Shown here piece after piece: positions 46,827 through 56,530 of a stretch of DNA of 64,000 nt. The position numbers were made by a program, and so were the translations under genes. The stretch spans positions 3,014,501-3,078,500 of the forward strand of contig JARFJB010002472.1 of NCBI GenBank assembly GCA_036346205.1, in the 5' to 3' direction. The stretch comes from Vesta saturnalis. Taxonomy: Eukaryota; Arthropoda; Insecta; Coleoptera; Lampyridae. Under the pieces are notes generated by a model. The model saw only the letters and a program-made list of their open reading frames with translations, made no database searches and was not told where the DNA came from. The first letter of the stretch is position 1; every line of letters begins with the position of its first letter.

Positions 46827-47728
46827 TACACTTCCACATTTTCCTCAAATATGTTGTTACACATTGAACAAACGTCAGCAGTTTTATTTTTGTCGTATTT
46901 TTTAATTTGGCACTGATGACGTTTTTTTAGGTTTCGTTGTATCAGAAGTCTCTTCTTTTTATTTTACTGCCTACGACTTCCCTACAAACTATCCAGGCGT
47001 TGATTGTGGCAAGATCTAAAACATTGAAAACACATGAACTGGCCATCTACGTGAACCAGCTTTCGTAGAATTTTTCTAGCCATTTGGTCCAACACATGCA
47101 CCCCAAACTTTGTTTCATTGTAATACAACACTGTCTCAGGTTTCTTCTTTTTGCCATCATCTACAGCCACAGTTGGATTTAACGTACTTAGCAATATGAC
47201 ATTTTTATTAGCTTTACCCTGATAAATTGACAAGGTGATTTTATCATTTTGCATTACTGTGGTAGAATACTTATTCTTGATGCAAATTGATAATTCCCTT
47301 CTTGCTCGGTTCACTGTTCCTACTATTGGTATGTTCTTTTTTGCCAGCATTGTTGCTAACTTTTGGCTGGTAAAAATGTTGTCGGTAGTAACATTTCTAC
47401 CCATATTTAGGAAAGGTTCCATTAATTTTAAAACAACATATTCTGGAAGGGGTTGGTTGTTAGGAAGCATATAATCTTTTCCTAAATAAGGAAAACCATT
47501 CAGGAGATATTTGGAATTCGTATCAACAGCTAGCCAAAATTTTATACCAAATTTATCAGGTTTATTCGCCATATATTGTGTAAATCTGCATCTAGCTTTA
47601 GTAGGAAACAGTTGTTCGTCTACTGTAATGTTTGCAAAGTCATTCGCAAAATCTATAGGCAAATTTGCCAATAACACTGAAGAATGAAATGTGGCTATAC
47701 CACGATGGAGCTCACGCACATTATTCAT
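46827..47728 (-). pseudogene. piggyBac-type transposase, C-terminal two thirds
   Basis: An open frame of 248 codons (46982-47728) carries the piggyBac DDE core. TVDEQLFPTKARCRFTQYMA is followed by KFGIKFWLAVDTNSKY with the first Asp, GRNVTTDNIFTSQKLA with the second, and IVGTVNRARRE. VILLSTLNP and YYNETKFGVHVLDQM follow. The usual GVDxxD reads GVHxxD, so the third catalytic Asp is His. After a frameshift near 47075 the frame continues to RWPVHVFSMFLDLATINAW. The Cys-rich tail (RHQCQIKKYDKNKTADVCSM) ends at TAG about 46827. The N-terminal third is lost at a breakpoint near 47690, where a mariner fragment begins. Confidence 0.88.
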
Positions 47729-47994
47729 TCCAAATAGTTGGATTGGCAGAGGAGGGCTGTGTAACTGGCCACCCCGATCTCAATTTAACTAAACTGGATT
47801 TCTTTTTGTGGGGGTATGTTCAGGAAATCGTTTACCTAAACCCGACAACTACACAACAAAATATGCAACAAAGAATAAGGAACGCGTTTGAGAGTAATAC
47901 GCCCGGTATGTTAAGACGAGTAGCATGGTCTTTTGAAACCCGCCTTGACTTGTGCCTCCAAGAAAACGGAACACGCATCGAACATAGATTTTAA
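47671..47994 (+). pseudogene. Mariner-like (DD41D-type) transposase C-terminal fragment
   Basis: Starts abruptly at the piggyBac junction with MWLYHDGAHAHYS (second catalytic Asp). A deletion follows, with GHPDLNLTKLDFFLWGYVQ (third Asp) next, then PTTTQQNMQQRIRNAFES and a C-terminal CLQENGTRIEHRF, stop at 47994. The spacing between the Asp residues is too short, so bases were lost. Sequence after the stop (48000-48400) holds scattered mariner-end-like motifs (TATACAGGTATTCC, ATAGGGTGTTCC). Confidence 0.82.
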
Positions 47995-48622
47995 TTAAAA
48001 AATTTTTAAATGCTAAATTGATATCAAAAACTTTATTTATGCATACGATAACGATGTCACAATAATTTTGAAATAAAACCATTCATAAGTTTGCTATGTC
48101 TAATAACAGATATATTTTGAAATATATCAGTATATTTACAAATATGAAAGATGTTGCGTACTCTATTTCGCACCCAATAGGAATAAAATATACAGGTATT
48201 CCCTATAAAAGATAACTTTTACGCCTAGTTTTGATTAATAACGGGTAGTTTCCGATACAGACGAACTTAACAAAACAACGCGTGGGTTTGGGTATAGGGA
48301 ATGCTTAATAAAATTGATAGGGTAGCAAATATGCTATCCCATGTCGATGAAAAATATAGGGTGTTCCATTTGAAACTTTGGAGAAAATTTACGACTCTCG
48401 TTTTGAACCGTACTGTATGGGACCATACACATAAAATATCCTACTATAAATAATAATTAATTTCGTTTGTTCTTGAAAGATGCAGAGTTATCAACATATG
48501 TCCATTCAGACAAAGTTTGTGTTGTCATTGACTTATGGGTCATCCTGTATTTGTGAAAATATTTTTAAAACGTACTGTCTAGCAAGCATTTTATTGCTAC
48601 ATTTTAATTTTTTTTTTAATAT
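47995..48622. other. Mariner-end remnants, no gene
   Basis: AT-rich sequence with isolated ACAGG/AGGGTG motifs that resemble eroded mariner termini. No ORF or TIR pair can be assigned. Confidence 0.4.
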
Positions 48623-48631
48623 AAAGTATTT
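48623..48631. repeat. 9-bp target-site duplication, left
   Basis: AAAGTATTT, repeated exactly at 52253-52261 at the other end of the MULE. Nine bases is the typical duplication length for Mutator-like elements. Confidence 0.85.
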
Positions 48632-48644
48632 GATTTGCGGAACT

Positions 48645-48812
48645 TTCGTCCCCCACATTTCGTCTCCCACATTTCGTCCCCCACATTTCGTCCCTGCACA
48701 TTTTGTCCCCAGACAATTTCGTCCCCGGACATTTGGTCTCCACACGTTTCGTCCCCAGACAATTTCGTCCCCGCACATTTCGTTCCTACACATTTCGTCC
48801 CCGAACGCTTGT
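48645..48812. repeat. MULE left-TIR minisatellite array
   Basis: About 11 units of ACATTTCGTCCCCNN, 14-16 bp each, with point variants such as TTGGTC and GTTCCT. Confidence 0.95.
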
Positions 48813-49304
48813 GTAATAAGGAGGGTAATGAATAGACCTCGGGAAATATGTTATAATATAAGAACATATTGAAGAACATATTTAGGGTTTTTTTTACTGT
48901 TACTGCGTATTTGCAATACTTTTGCGCAATAAAGCATATTTTGGAAAATTTTCCAAAAAGTGGTAATAAAAAAAAATGGTTTTACCTTTTACAACTTAAG
49001 CTTTAATCTGATAATCCCTTAATGATAGTTGTTTCTAGATTTCAAATATTTTAGATCTATTTTTATGATTTAGTAATGTTAATTTAACGATGTCGATATT
49101 GAGATGTATAAATATTTGTTACCATTCTTGTAGAATTTATTTTTGTTTTATTTGTGCGTTAGTAATAGTAGTTTTTTGTTTGTGTTCTTCTACCTATAAA
49201 GTGTATAGCGTCGTTTCAGTGATTTATCCAAGGAAAAGGTATGTATTTTTAAAGGATTTTTATTAACTTACCGTGTCCGTATATATGTACCGGGTGAGTC
49301 ACCG

Positions 49305-49570
49305 ATTGCTTAAAGTAGATTAGCTCCGTTATTTGAAAAGTTGATGATTATATATTTTATTTTTATAAAAAATTTTTGTAACTTTTGAGATAACGGAGCT
49401 AATCTACTTTAAGCAATTAAATTTTTTAATAGTAAGCAAAAATAAAAAGCTTGGGCCATGTCCTTTTCATCAGTGAGATACTATACTAGCTTAAAATATT
49501 ATAGTATTATAATTTATATTTATCGCATATTTTCGGCTCAAGCTTTTTATTTTTACTTACTATTAAAAGA
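49305..49570. repeat. Two adjacent foldback (MITE-like) sequences inside the MULE
   Basis: Foldback 1: arms 49305-49332 and 49390-49417 are a perfect 28-bp inverted repeat (ATTGCTTAAAGTAGATTAGC ...) with a 57-bp loop. Foldback 2: arms 49422-49457 and 49535-49570 are a 36-bp inverted repeat with three mismatches (AATAGTAAGCAAAAATAAAA ...) and a 77-bp loop. They are separated by only four bases. Confidence 0.88.
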
Positions 49571-49754
49571 TTTATTTTCCTCTTTTTTAGTACATTGCAC
49601 ATAATTTACTTTAAAAAACCATGATAATTTTTTTTAATTAATTTATTTGTGTATTTATTGAGTTCTTTCTCAACGAACTTTAAAAGTAACTTTATTATTA
49701 CTGTATTATTATTAATTGATGCTTTTATTACATATCTTTTTTTTTCATATAGTC

Positions 49755-51580
49755 ATGGATTCTCTAACATCAATCCGTGGCAAAAGAAAGCTTGTCCATG
49801 AAAATCACATACACTTTTTCCAAACTGACAAAAGACAAAGTGAATGCAATTTGGGTTTGTGAAAAAAGGTCACAATGTAAAGGACGTTTATGGACGCTAG
49901 GGGTGAATGGGAATGTGACAAAATTTGTTAATCAACATAATCATGCTGCACAAGCTGCAAGGCCTGAAGCGCGGAGATTAATCAACGAGATGGTCCAACA
50001 AGCAAGAATAAGTCAAGAAACTCCTCAGAAAATTATTTCAGCATCAATGGTTGCAACACATTGTAATGTCAGTGCTCTATTACCCAGAAAGACTCCCTAA
50101 AAAGAACAATTCGAAAGTCACGATTAGAAGCAGGATTGCCAGCTCTTCCACACGCAGTCAATCGTTTGGTTATACCACAGGTAAATAAAAAAAAAACAGG
50201 TAAGTAATGTTATTAGTCTAGTAAACGATGCCGAATTTTTAACCAATTTTACATATACAGACACAAAAACCCCACAGTCTTATTTTTTTAGGTCAAATCC
50301 TTCGTTTACTAGCCTATATATAATAATTATTGAGAAAATTATGTTATAATTAATAGACATTAATTTTGTAGGATTTTAAAGAAATTTTGATTAATGAAAC
50401 TCCAGAAAAATTTCTAGCCTTTGACTCTGGTAATGAAGTTAATAGAATTCTAATTTTTGCTACCAGAAATAACCTGCAGTTGTTAGCAAGAAGACAAAAA
50501 TGGTTCGCGGATGGCACTTTCAGCACTTCCCCATCACTATTTGTACAACTTTATACAGTTCACGCTGTCCACGGAAATCTTATTATTCCTATGGTTTACG
50601 CCTTGTTACCTAATAAAAGTCGTCAAACATATATTAGGCTATTGCAGGAAATAAAAAACCTCCAACCTGGGCTAAATCCCCGACAATTAATAACTGATTT
50701 TGAGCTAAGTGCCATACAAGCATTTTCCACGGAATTTACATACCTTGTAACCACGGGTTGCTTTTTCCATTTATGTCGGTCAGTTTGGCGAAAGGTTCAA
50801 AACGAAGGGTTAAAAGTAAGATAATAAACATTATTTTCGGTTGTTTTGATGGGAAACAAGGCTATCTTAAAAGAAAAACCATGTTTTCCTAAAGTCAGAT
50901 TTAAATCGATATAAGGCTTGTAGTGTCCTGATGATGTCTTAATAAATAGACGCAACGTTGACTTTTGAAAAATTTTGTTTTCTTCAAAGATGGCCTTATT
51001 TCCCACAATCTGCAAATCAAACTAAAGAATTAAATATAATATATAATTTTCTCAATTTTACTTTACTTCACTTTATTTCAGGTTGAGTACCAACAAAATC
51101 ATGAGTTTTCAAGATGGATAAGAATGATTCCTGCTCTTGCTTTCGTTCCAGTTGATCAAGTGGTTCAGTCATTCGAAGAATTGACTGAAAATGATGACTT
51201 TCCAGAAAATGTCATGCCAATCGCCAACTATTTTGAGGATACGTACATAGGTCGAAGGAAAAGACGCGCTAGACAGGTGCCTCCCTATCCAGTGCCACTT
51301 TGGAATATGTACAACCGTACAATAAATGATCAGCATCGAACAAATAATAATATTGAATGATGGCACAGGAGTTTTCAAGAAACGTGTAGTAATACGTTTC
51401 CGAATGTCTTTCGTTTTATTCAATCATTAAAGAAGCAGCAAGCATTACACAATTACGAAACAGTTCAACTTATCCTTGGCAATGGTAGAAATCGCAGGAA
51501 TAACAAATATGCTGCTATAGGTCGCCGTGTCAGAAACGTTGTTGAAGATAACAAAAATCGAAATTTAATAGATTACTAAA
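49755..51580 (+). pseudogene. MULE transposase with FLYWCH zinc finger (Phantom-like), decayed
   Basis: ATG 49755 starts MDSLTSIRGKRKLVHENH. A frameshift near 49810 leads to the FLYWCH finger (TFSKLTKDKVNAIWVCEKRS, C-x5-C-like, ending FVNQHNHAA), then a helical linker (to 50100). A frame change or intron leads to the MULE catalytic domain at 50370-50815. Here WFADGTFSTSPSLF contains the first Asp, IPMVYALLPNKS follows, LITDFELSAIQAF has the second acidic region and GCFFHLCRSVWRKVQNEGL is characteristic. GTAAGA at 50816 starts a probable intron ending TTTCAG at about 51081. The last part has VEYQQNHEFSRWI, a stop at 51358 within TNNNIE*WHRSF, and ends at 51580. Few lesions. Confidence 0.9.
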
Positions 51581-51778
51581 AGGGCATGGCTTATAATTTT
51601 GAATTTTAAATATCTGTAAATATCTCCTGTTTGTTTAATAAATAGTTTTGTGAATCTCAATTTTTTTCAAAAGAGAAAAGAAAAAAAAAGGAAATAAATC
51701 ATTAAATATGTACAATTTACAGTCGTGACATTTGACAATTTGTCTTGAATGTAGCAATTTTTTATATTATTAGAATTC

Positions 51779-51985
51779 TCAAAGACTATGTAGCGAAGTT
51801 CTGCTCAAAGATTTGACCGTATACCTTAGTCGAAAAATTCTCCAATTGATTATATTGGTTTTGTCAAGTAAAAATTCCTTAGTTTTTTTTCTGAAAGTTT
51901 TCTGCTTGGATAATGATTTTATTGAAGGAAGAAGATTATTATACATTTTCTTGCCAGTATAGAGTATTGATTTCTTAGTTAATTT
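51779..51985 (-). mobile_element. Non-LTR retrotransposon tail-like fragment
   Basis: The minus strand encodes TGKKMYNNLLPSIKSLSKQK, then TFRKKTKEFLL, a pattern typical of the extreme C-terminus of CR1/Jockey-like ORF2 (G.KLYN.LP..IK...F...LK.+L). It lies between the MULE gene and the right TIR and slightly overlaps the inner TIR edge. Confidence 0.5.
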
Positions 51986-52129
51986 GCCAAAATATGCTTT
52001 ATTGCGCAAAAGTATTGCAAATATGCAATATCAGTAAAAAAAGCCATAAATATGTTCTTCCATATGTACTTATGTTATAACATATTTCCCGAGGTCTATT
52101 TATTACCCTCCTTATTACACAAGCTTTCG

Positions 52130-52242
52130 GGGACGAAATGTGTAGGGACGAAATGTACGGGGACGAAATTGTCTGGGGACAAAATGTGCAGGGACGAAAT
52201 GTGGGGGACGATATGTGGGAGACGAAATGTGGGGACGAAAGT
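52130..52242. repeat. MULE right-TIR minisatellite array
   Basis: About 8 units of GGGGACGAAATGTNN in inverted orientation relative to the left array; one unit has GATATG and one ACAAAATG. Confidence 0.95.
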
Positions 52243-52252
52243 TCCGTATCCC

Positions 52253-52261
52253 AAAGTATTT
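52253..52261. repeat. 9-bp target-site duplication, right
   Basis: AAAGTATTT, matching 48623-48631. Confidence 0.85.
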
Positions 52262-52270
52262 AAATCTAGC

Positions 52271-52591
52271 AGAAGGCTATGTTGGTTGTAGTAACAGCAC
52301 CTCAATTTTTAGGCGTTTTAAATGCAAATTTAGGTAAACGTGTATTGATAATGTTATTTAAAGAAAGAAACCTTGAAACACCATGCAAGGATATATTGCC
52401 ACTCCAAGAAATTATAATTTTTATTTTAGAGAAGTGAAGGACATAATGAAGTAATATCGGAAATACCGTTTATCGATGGTGCAAGAGATTATTTGATACA
52501 TTCCACATTTAGTAATACGTCTCTATTAACGATTGAAGCTGACGTGGTGTCAAATCTAGGAAATTTCTTTGCTTACTATTTGCAACACTGT
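52271..52591 (+). pseudogene. Unrecognised exon-like coding stretch
   Basis: From ATG 52279 a frame reads MLVVVTAPQFLGVLNANLGK and onward for about 50 residues to EKLILE-like sequence ending in a stop at about 52438. A second frame continues at once with SEGHNEVISEIPFIDGARDY, then a stretch ending NLGNFFAYYLQH, up to CACT|GTGAGT at 52590, a good splice donor. Mixed composition and the donor suggest a real, once-coding exon with one frameshift near 52435. Alternatively two exons meet there (TTTTATTTTAG at 52431). I do not recognise the protein. It begins just after the MULE right end. Confidence 0.45.
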
Positions 52592-52734
52592 GAGTTATGT
52601 TGTAAAATCTACCGGTTTCCATCTTTTTTGCCATATTCGCACGTGTCTGTTTTTCATTAGCTTTTATTATAATTTTTCCGTTCACTCTTCATTCCTGTAT
52701 CAATTTTTCATTATATTCACAATCAGTTATTTCC

Positions 52735-52935
52735 CAGATTACTCTCTTTTTGTTTGGAAAGATTAAAGACAATATTTATAGAAATATAGTGCATAATTTA
52801 GATGAATTAATGGAAGCAGCCGAATATGAGATTCAGGCAATTACACGGGAAGAACTTCAGCGTGTTTTTGAAAACGTGAAGCGGAGAATTAATTTATGTC
52901 TACAGCATCAGGGACATCATTTTCAACATTTTTGT
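52735..52935 (+). pseudogene. Mariner-like (DD41D-type) transposase C-terminal fragment
   Basis: Reads LFLFGKIKDNIYRNIVHNLD, ELMEAAEYEI, then FENVKRRINLCLQHQGHHFQ and HF. This corresponds to the region from the third catalytic block (FLWG) to the end of DD41D-type transposases. The catalytic Asp residues are lost. The natural stop is replaced by a CACACG simple repeat starting at 52938. Confidence 0.75.
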
Positions 52936-52937
52936 AA

Positions 52938-53008
52938 TTACACGCACACGCACACGCACACGCACACCACACGCACGCACGCACGCACGCACGCACGCAC
53001 AGCACGGA

Positions 53009-53055
<47 letters not shown>

Positions 53056-53200
53056 GCACACGCTCACGCACACGCACACACACACACACACACACTCGCA
53101 TTCGCACTCACACTCACACTCACACTCACACTTACACTCACACTCACACTCACACTCACACTCACACTCACACTACACTCACACTCAAACTCACACACAT
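52938..53200. repeat. Compound (CACACG)n/(CACG)n/(CA)n/(CACACT)n array
   Basis: About 260 bases of CA-based simple repeat directly following the mariner fragment. Confidence 0.95.
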
Positions 53201-55390
53201 TATGGCGGAGCTTGGCGAATCTTTGTCAAATGTTGCAAAATAAGTAGAGTTAACAGTAGTGAAAAACAGTTTATTGCATTACCATCTATACTTACATACA
53301 CATGTAGGTTATATGGTAAAAATCAAATATTACACAAATAAAAGCATGACACCAGCATCTAATTGAAGCGTTTGCAAATACTGTTGAGTTAAAGGTGAAA
53401 ACGTAGTTTCTAAAGTAAAGAACTTAGGAATCTTTAACAATTTACTTACAGAATGCAACAGCAAAGGTAAGTAGCATAATTCTTATATGTTTGTTTCGGT
53501 TTATTCGTACATAATAAAATCTTAGTAATAGTAGAACGAACAATAAAACCTACGTATGAATGTCAATCGTGGACATTAATAAAAAGTCATAGTGAAAAAT
53601 GCAATAAAACAAAGGCACACACGATTTGAACATAATACGAATAAATTAGGGTAATAAAGCCAGGCAACTGTTTGAATTAAAGGAGGGCGAGAGCAGAGGT
53701 AGAGTATGCAGAATAAGACAGGAAGAAAGACAGGTCGAATTAAATGGAGGAAAAATGAAAACTTGAACATGATTCCGAATAGGTATAGAAGCTTCAGTTT
53801 AAGCAATCAAGCAGTACAACAACGCAGTTACTCTATAAGCACAATTTCCAAATAGATAAAAATAAATTTGTACAAGAAATGGTGCATTCTTGCAGGATAT
53901 TATTTCAGTCATTTCAATATTTTAGACAAATTTTGTTTGAATCACGTACAATCTAAAACCAGAATTTAATTCACAAATAGCATAATGTACTTGATCAAAA
54001 GTTAGTTCAATAGTCTCTGCAAATATTGAACTGGAATACTAATTACTAAAATGTGCTTTTCAGAAGCATGTAAATCCACATACATAAGTGCAGAATTTGA
54101 CTTAAAACACAATTTTGCTTAATTGAATGCGAGCATGTCAAACTTCTCTATTCGTAACTTACTACTAGTTAATATTATAAGGCAAATAGACGTTGACTCG
54201 TTCCTCCAAGCTACTTCTAAACAAAGCGTTGGCGTTATGTGGAGCTTTACGATTGCCAGACGTCTCAGGTATTTTAAAGTCTTTTAGTACTGTCGAAGGT
54301 AATTTCAATACGGTTCTTTATATTCTTTTCGCTTAAAATGAGACGTATAAAGTGAAAATGTTCTTGTAAACTATCGTATCGAAAACTTGGTTCTTGAAGC
54401 AATAACATTTCTAGCTAGATTAGATAGAATACGAAACTTAATAACTGTACGATCACATAACACAAATATGTCTGTTGCTTAATAAAAATGATACAGCTGA
54501 CTTAAAAAAATTACCTTATATAAAATAACTGTCATTTGTTCTTATATTACAAAACATAATACCGCGTAAGTTTTGCTGGGGATAGGTGTTGACTCATGTA
54601 CCTTCTTCCTCAATCATAGTAACTCAAAGACAATAAATGAGATTTTAATTAAATTCGAAATACTCATTCCATGGACGTTGGAAAATAAGTTAAGGGTAGT
54701 AAAATTGTACGTATTTGTATTACGATCTTACAGTTATGTATTTATTATTATAATTAATAAAAAGTACGTAACAGTGTTTTAAAATGAGGCTAGAAATGCT
54801 TAATACACTTACATATATAATATAATCAATATAGTGGGGTTCGCACGAGGACGGTCTTATCGTTACAGAATTATTTGACGTTTGTACACAAAACACCATT
54901 TCTCACTAACCTGTTACACATTTTCAGCATCTTTAAGAAAAATCTAAACAATTTTCTATCATAAAATGTATAATATTTTAAATGAAAATCTTAAGAGTAT
55001 GTATAGATAAGTGCATAATTATGCTTTGGAATACTAAAATACAATTTTAGTGTTTTGCATTGTGTAATTACACTAAAAGACATATGATTGCATTTATAAA
55101 TAGAAAAATTAAATTTAAGCTTATGCACCCCTGTATTTTTTAAATTGATTAGGAGGATACAAGTACGAAATAAGTCATTGTACATTTTGCGTAAGCAAAA
55201 TAATAAATTAGAAATAACCGTTCTCAGGCTCACCAACATCATCTTGTAACGCATACTATAGGTGAGTGAAAAGATGTACTTGCGGTGCATTAAACCAGCA
55301 CAAGAAAGTTATATGCTGTACATCACTTGCATATTTGCTTTTCCTCTCTAGATATATTAAATATAATTAAAAATGTATTTAACATAAGAT
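53201..55390. other. No gene recognised; one possible exon on the minus strand
   Basis: About 54325-54182 on the minus strand reads TVLKLPSTVLKDFKIPETSG and on to SLEERVNVYLPYNIN with a stop, about 48 residues of mixed composition that could be a terminal exon. I do not recognise it. A 99-codon ORF at 54991-55290 has no motif I trust. Confidence 0.35.
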
Positions 55391-55396
55391 CCTTAA

Positions 55397-55636
55397 TTAA
55401 CATATGGAACGCTCTTCATTTATTATTATTGAGTTATAACGGTCATAGAGAAGAGAAAAGAGAAAAATAGTGTGAATAATAAATAGAATTATGCATAACA
55501 CTACGTACCATCCAGAAACGTAGGCAATATAATCTAGCAGACCTTGAAAGCAGGATGGACAAGAACAGCAAAATACTCCCCAAATTAAAACCAAGACGTT
55601 AAGAGAGATAAACAAACGTTTATCATAATTGCACAA
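55397..55636 (-). CDS. Hypothetical two-helix membrane ORF
   Basis: 79 codons on the minus strand, opening without an ATG (TTG/CNYDKRLF). It has two strongly hydrophobic segments: FISLNVLVLIWGVFCCS, and YVVLCIILFIIHTIFLFSLL after a Cys-containing loop. It ends with a polar tail and stop. It might be one exon of a small membrane protein. I see no confident splice sites and recognise no family; chance in AT-rich DNA is possible. Confidence 0.25.
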   Translation of the reverse strand: MCNYDKRLFISLNVLVLIWGVFCCSCPSCFQGLLDYIAYVSGWYVVLCIILFIIHTIFLFSLLYDRYNSIIINEERSIC

Positions 55637-55639
55637 AAT

Positions 55640-55985
55640 TCAAACGATCGATAACAATTCCGGAGAATATAAGTTGTCTTATTCTTGTGGAAAGGTTCAC
55701 ATTAAAAACGTAGTTTTGATACTAAACGTAAAAAATATGTACACTTATGTAGATCTCAGTAAATAAAAAGTCTGTAATAGCTGAACATGACTTAGCTATT
55801 TCACATCATAATGTTTAATGTTTATACGGAAAATTTTTCGAGGTAAACTTATTATTAGTTCGTTTCTTAAATTTTTTCAATACTAAAATGGTTGTTATCG
55901 TAGAAAATATAAATAAAAGTATACGATTCGAAAACAACAGCTAACTATGTTAATAAAGAATGTTTATTTCCAACCAGAAGCTGTT
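55640..55985. other. No gene recognised
   Basis: AT-rich sequence without features. Confidence 0.4.
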
Positions 55986-56530
55986 TAGATACATAAACAT
56001 TAACATAAATATAACAGGAGAAAGGAAAATCTCCGATTAAGTAGGTGTTGACACCTTGTAATTAAAATTGGGGAGAAGTTACATCTTAATTTGAGCAATT
56101 GAACGTACAGTTATTAATTTACTATATCTTTAATTAGCATGTCTAAGTTTTTAATCTGTAAATAGATTCATCACTTTTAATTCTTAACTTTGAATTGATA
56201 TTAAATTTGCTTCTTCATTCGTAAAGGATATTTTGGAATGTCATTTTCACGGCGGTTTAATAATATCCAATGTGACAAAGATTTATCGTTATTAAAATAA
56301 AATAGCGTTCAATAATAGGATATCAAGAACATGCAGCTAATTATTGTAGTAGGCTTATTCTGTGAGCTTTTGCATCATATACATTTCTTTACTACTTCAA
56401 TTATTTGTTTCTAAAAATGTCAAGCTTTACTGACAACGATAACTGCAGTTGTTATCGACACGTTCAAATTTTGTGCAATTTGTGCTAAAATACACGATTT
56501 AAAGAACCCAAAAGTGAGTATTCATTATTG
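55986..56530 (+). repeat. Copy of the ~0.5-kb hammerhead-like repeat family
   Basis: Shares GAAAATCTCCGATTAA.TAGGTGTTGACACCT with 60087-60120. At 56430-56460 it has CTGACAACGATAACTGCAGT followed by TGTTATCGACACG, a diverged form of the hammerhead-like core at 60728. It ends with AAAATACACGATTTAAAGAA...GTGAGTAT. Confidence 0.6.

Larger units (their letters stand above)
48632..52252 (+). mobile_element. Mutator-like element (MULE) with minisatellite TIRs
   Basis: 3621 bp between perfect 9-bp direct repeats. TIRs of about 319 bp (48632-48950) and 272 bp (51981-52252) start GATTTGCGGAACTTTCGTCC and GGGATACGGAACTTTCGTCC. Each contains a tandem array of 14-16-bp units (ACATTTCGTCCCC on the left, GGGGACGAAATGT on the right; about 11 and 8 units). 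A conserved unique part follows, with TAATAAGGAGGGTAATGAAT and TTGCGCAATAAAGCATATTTTGG. Inside lie a three-part FLYWCH/MULE transposase gene, two adjacent foldback sequences and a non-LTR tail fragment. The architecture resembles FLYWCH-bearing Phantom-type MULEs of insects. Confidence 0.93.
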
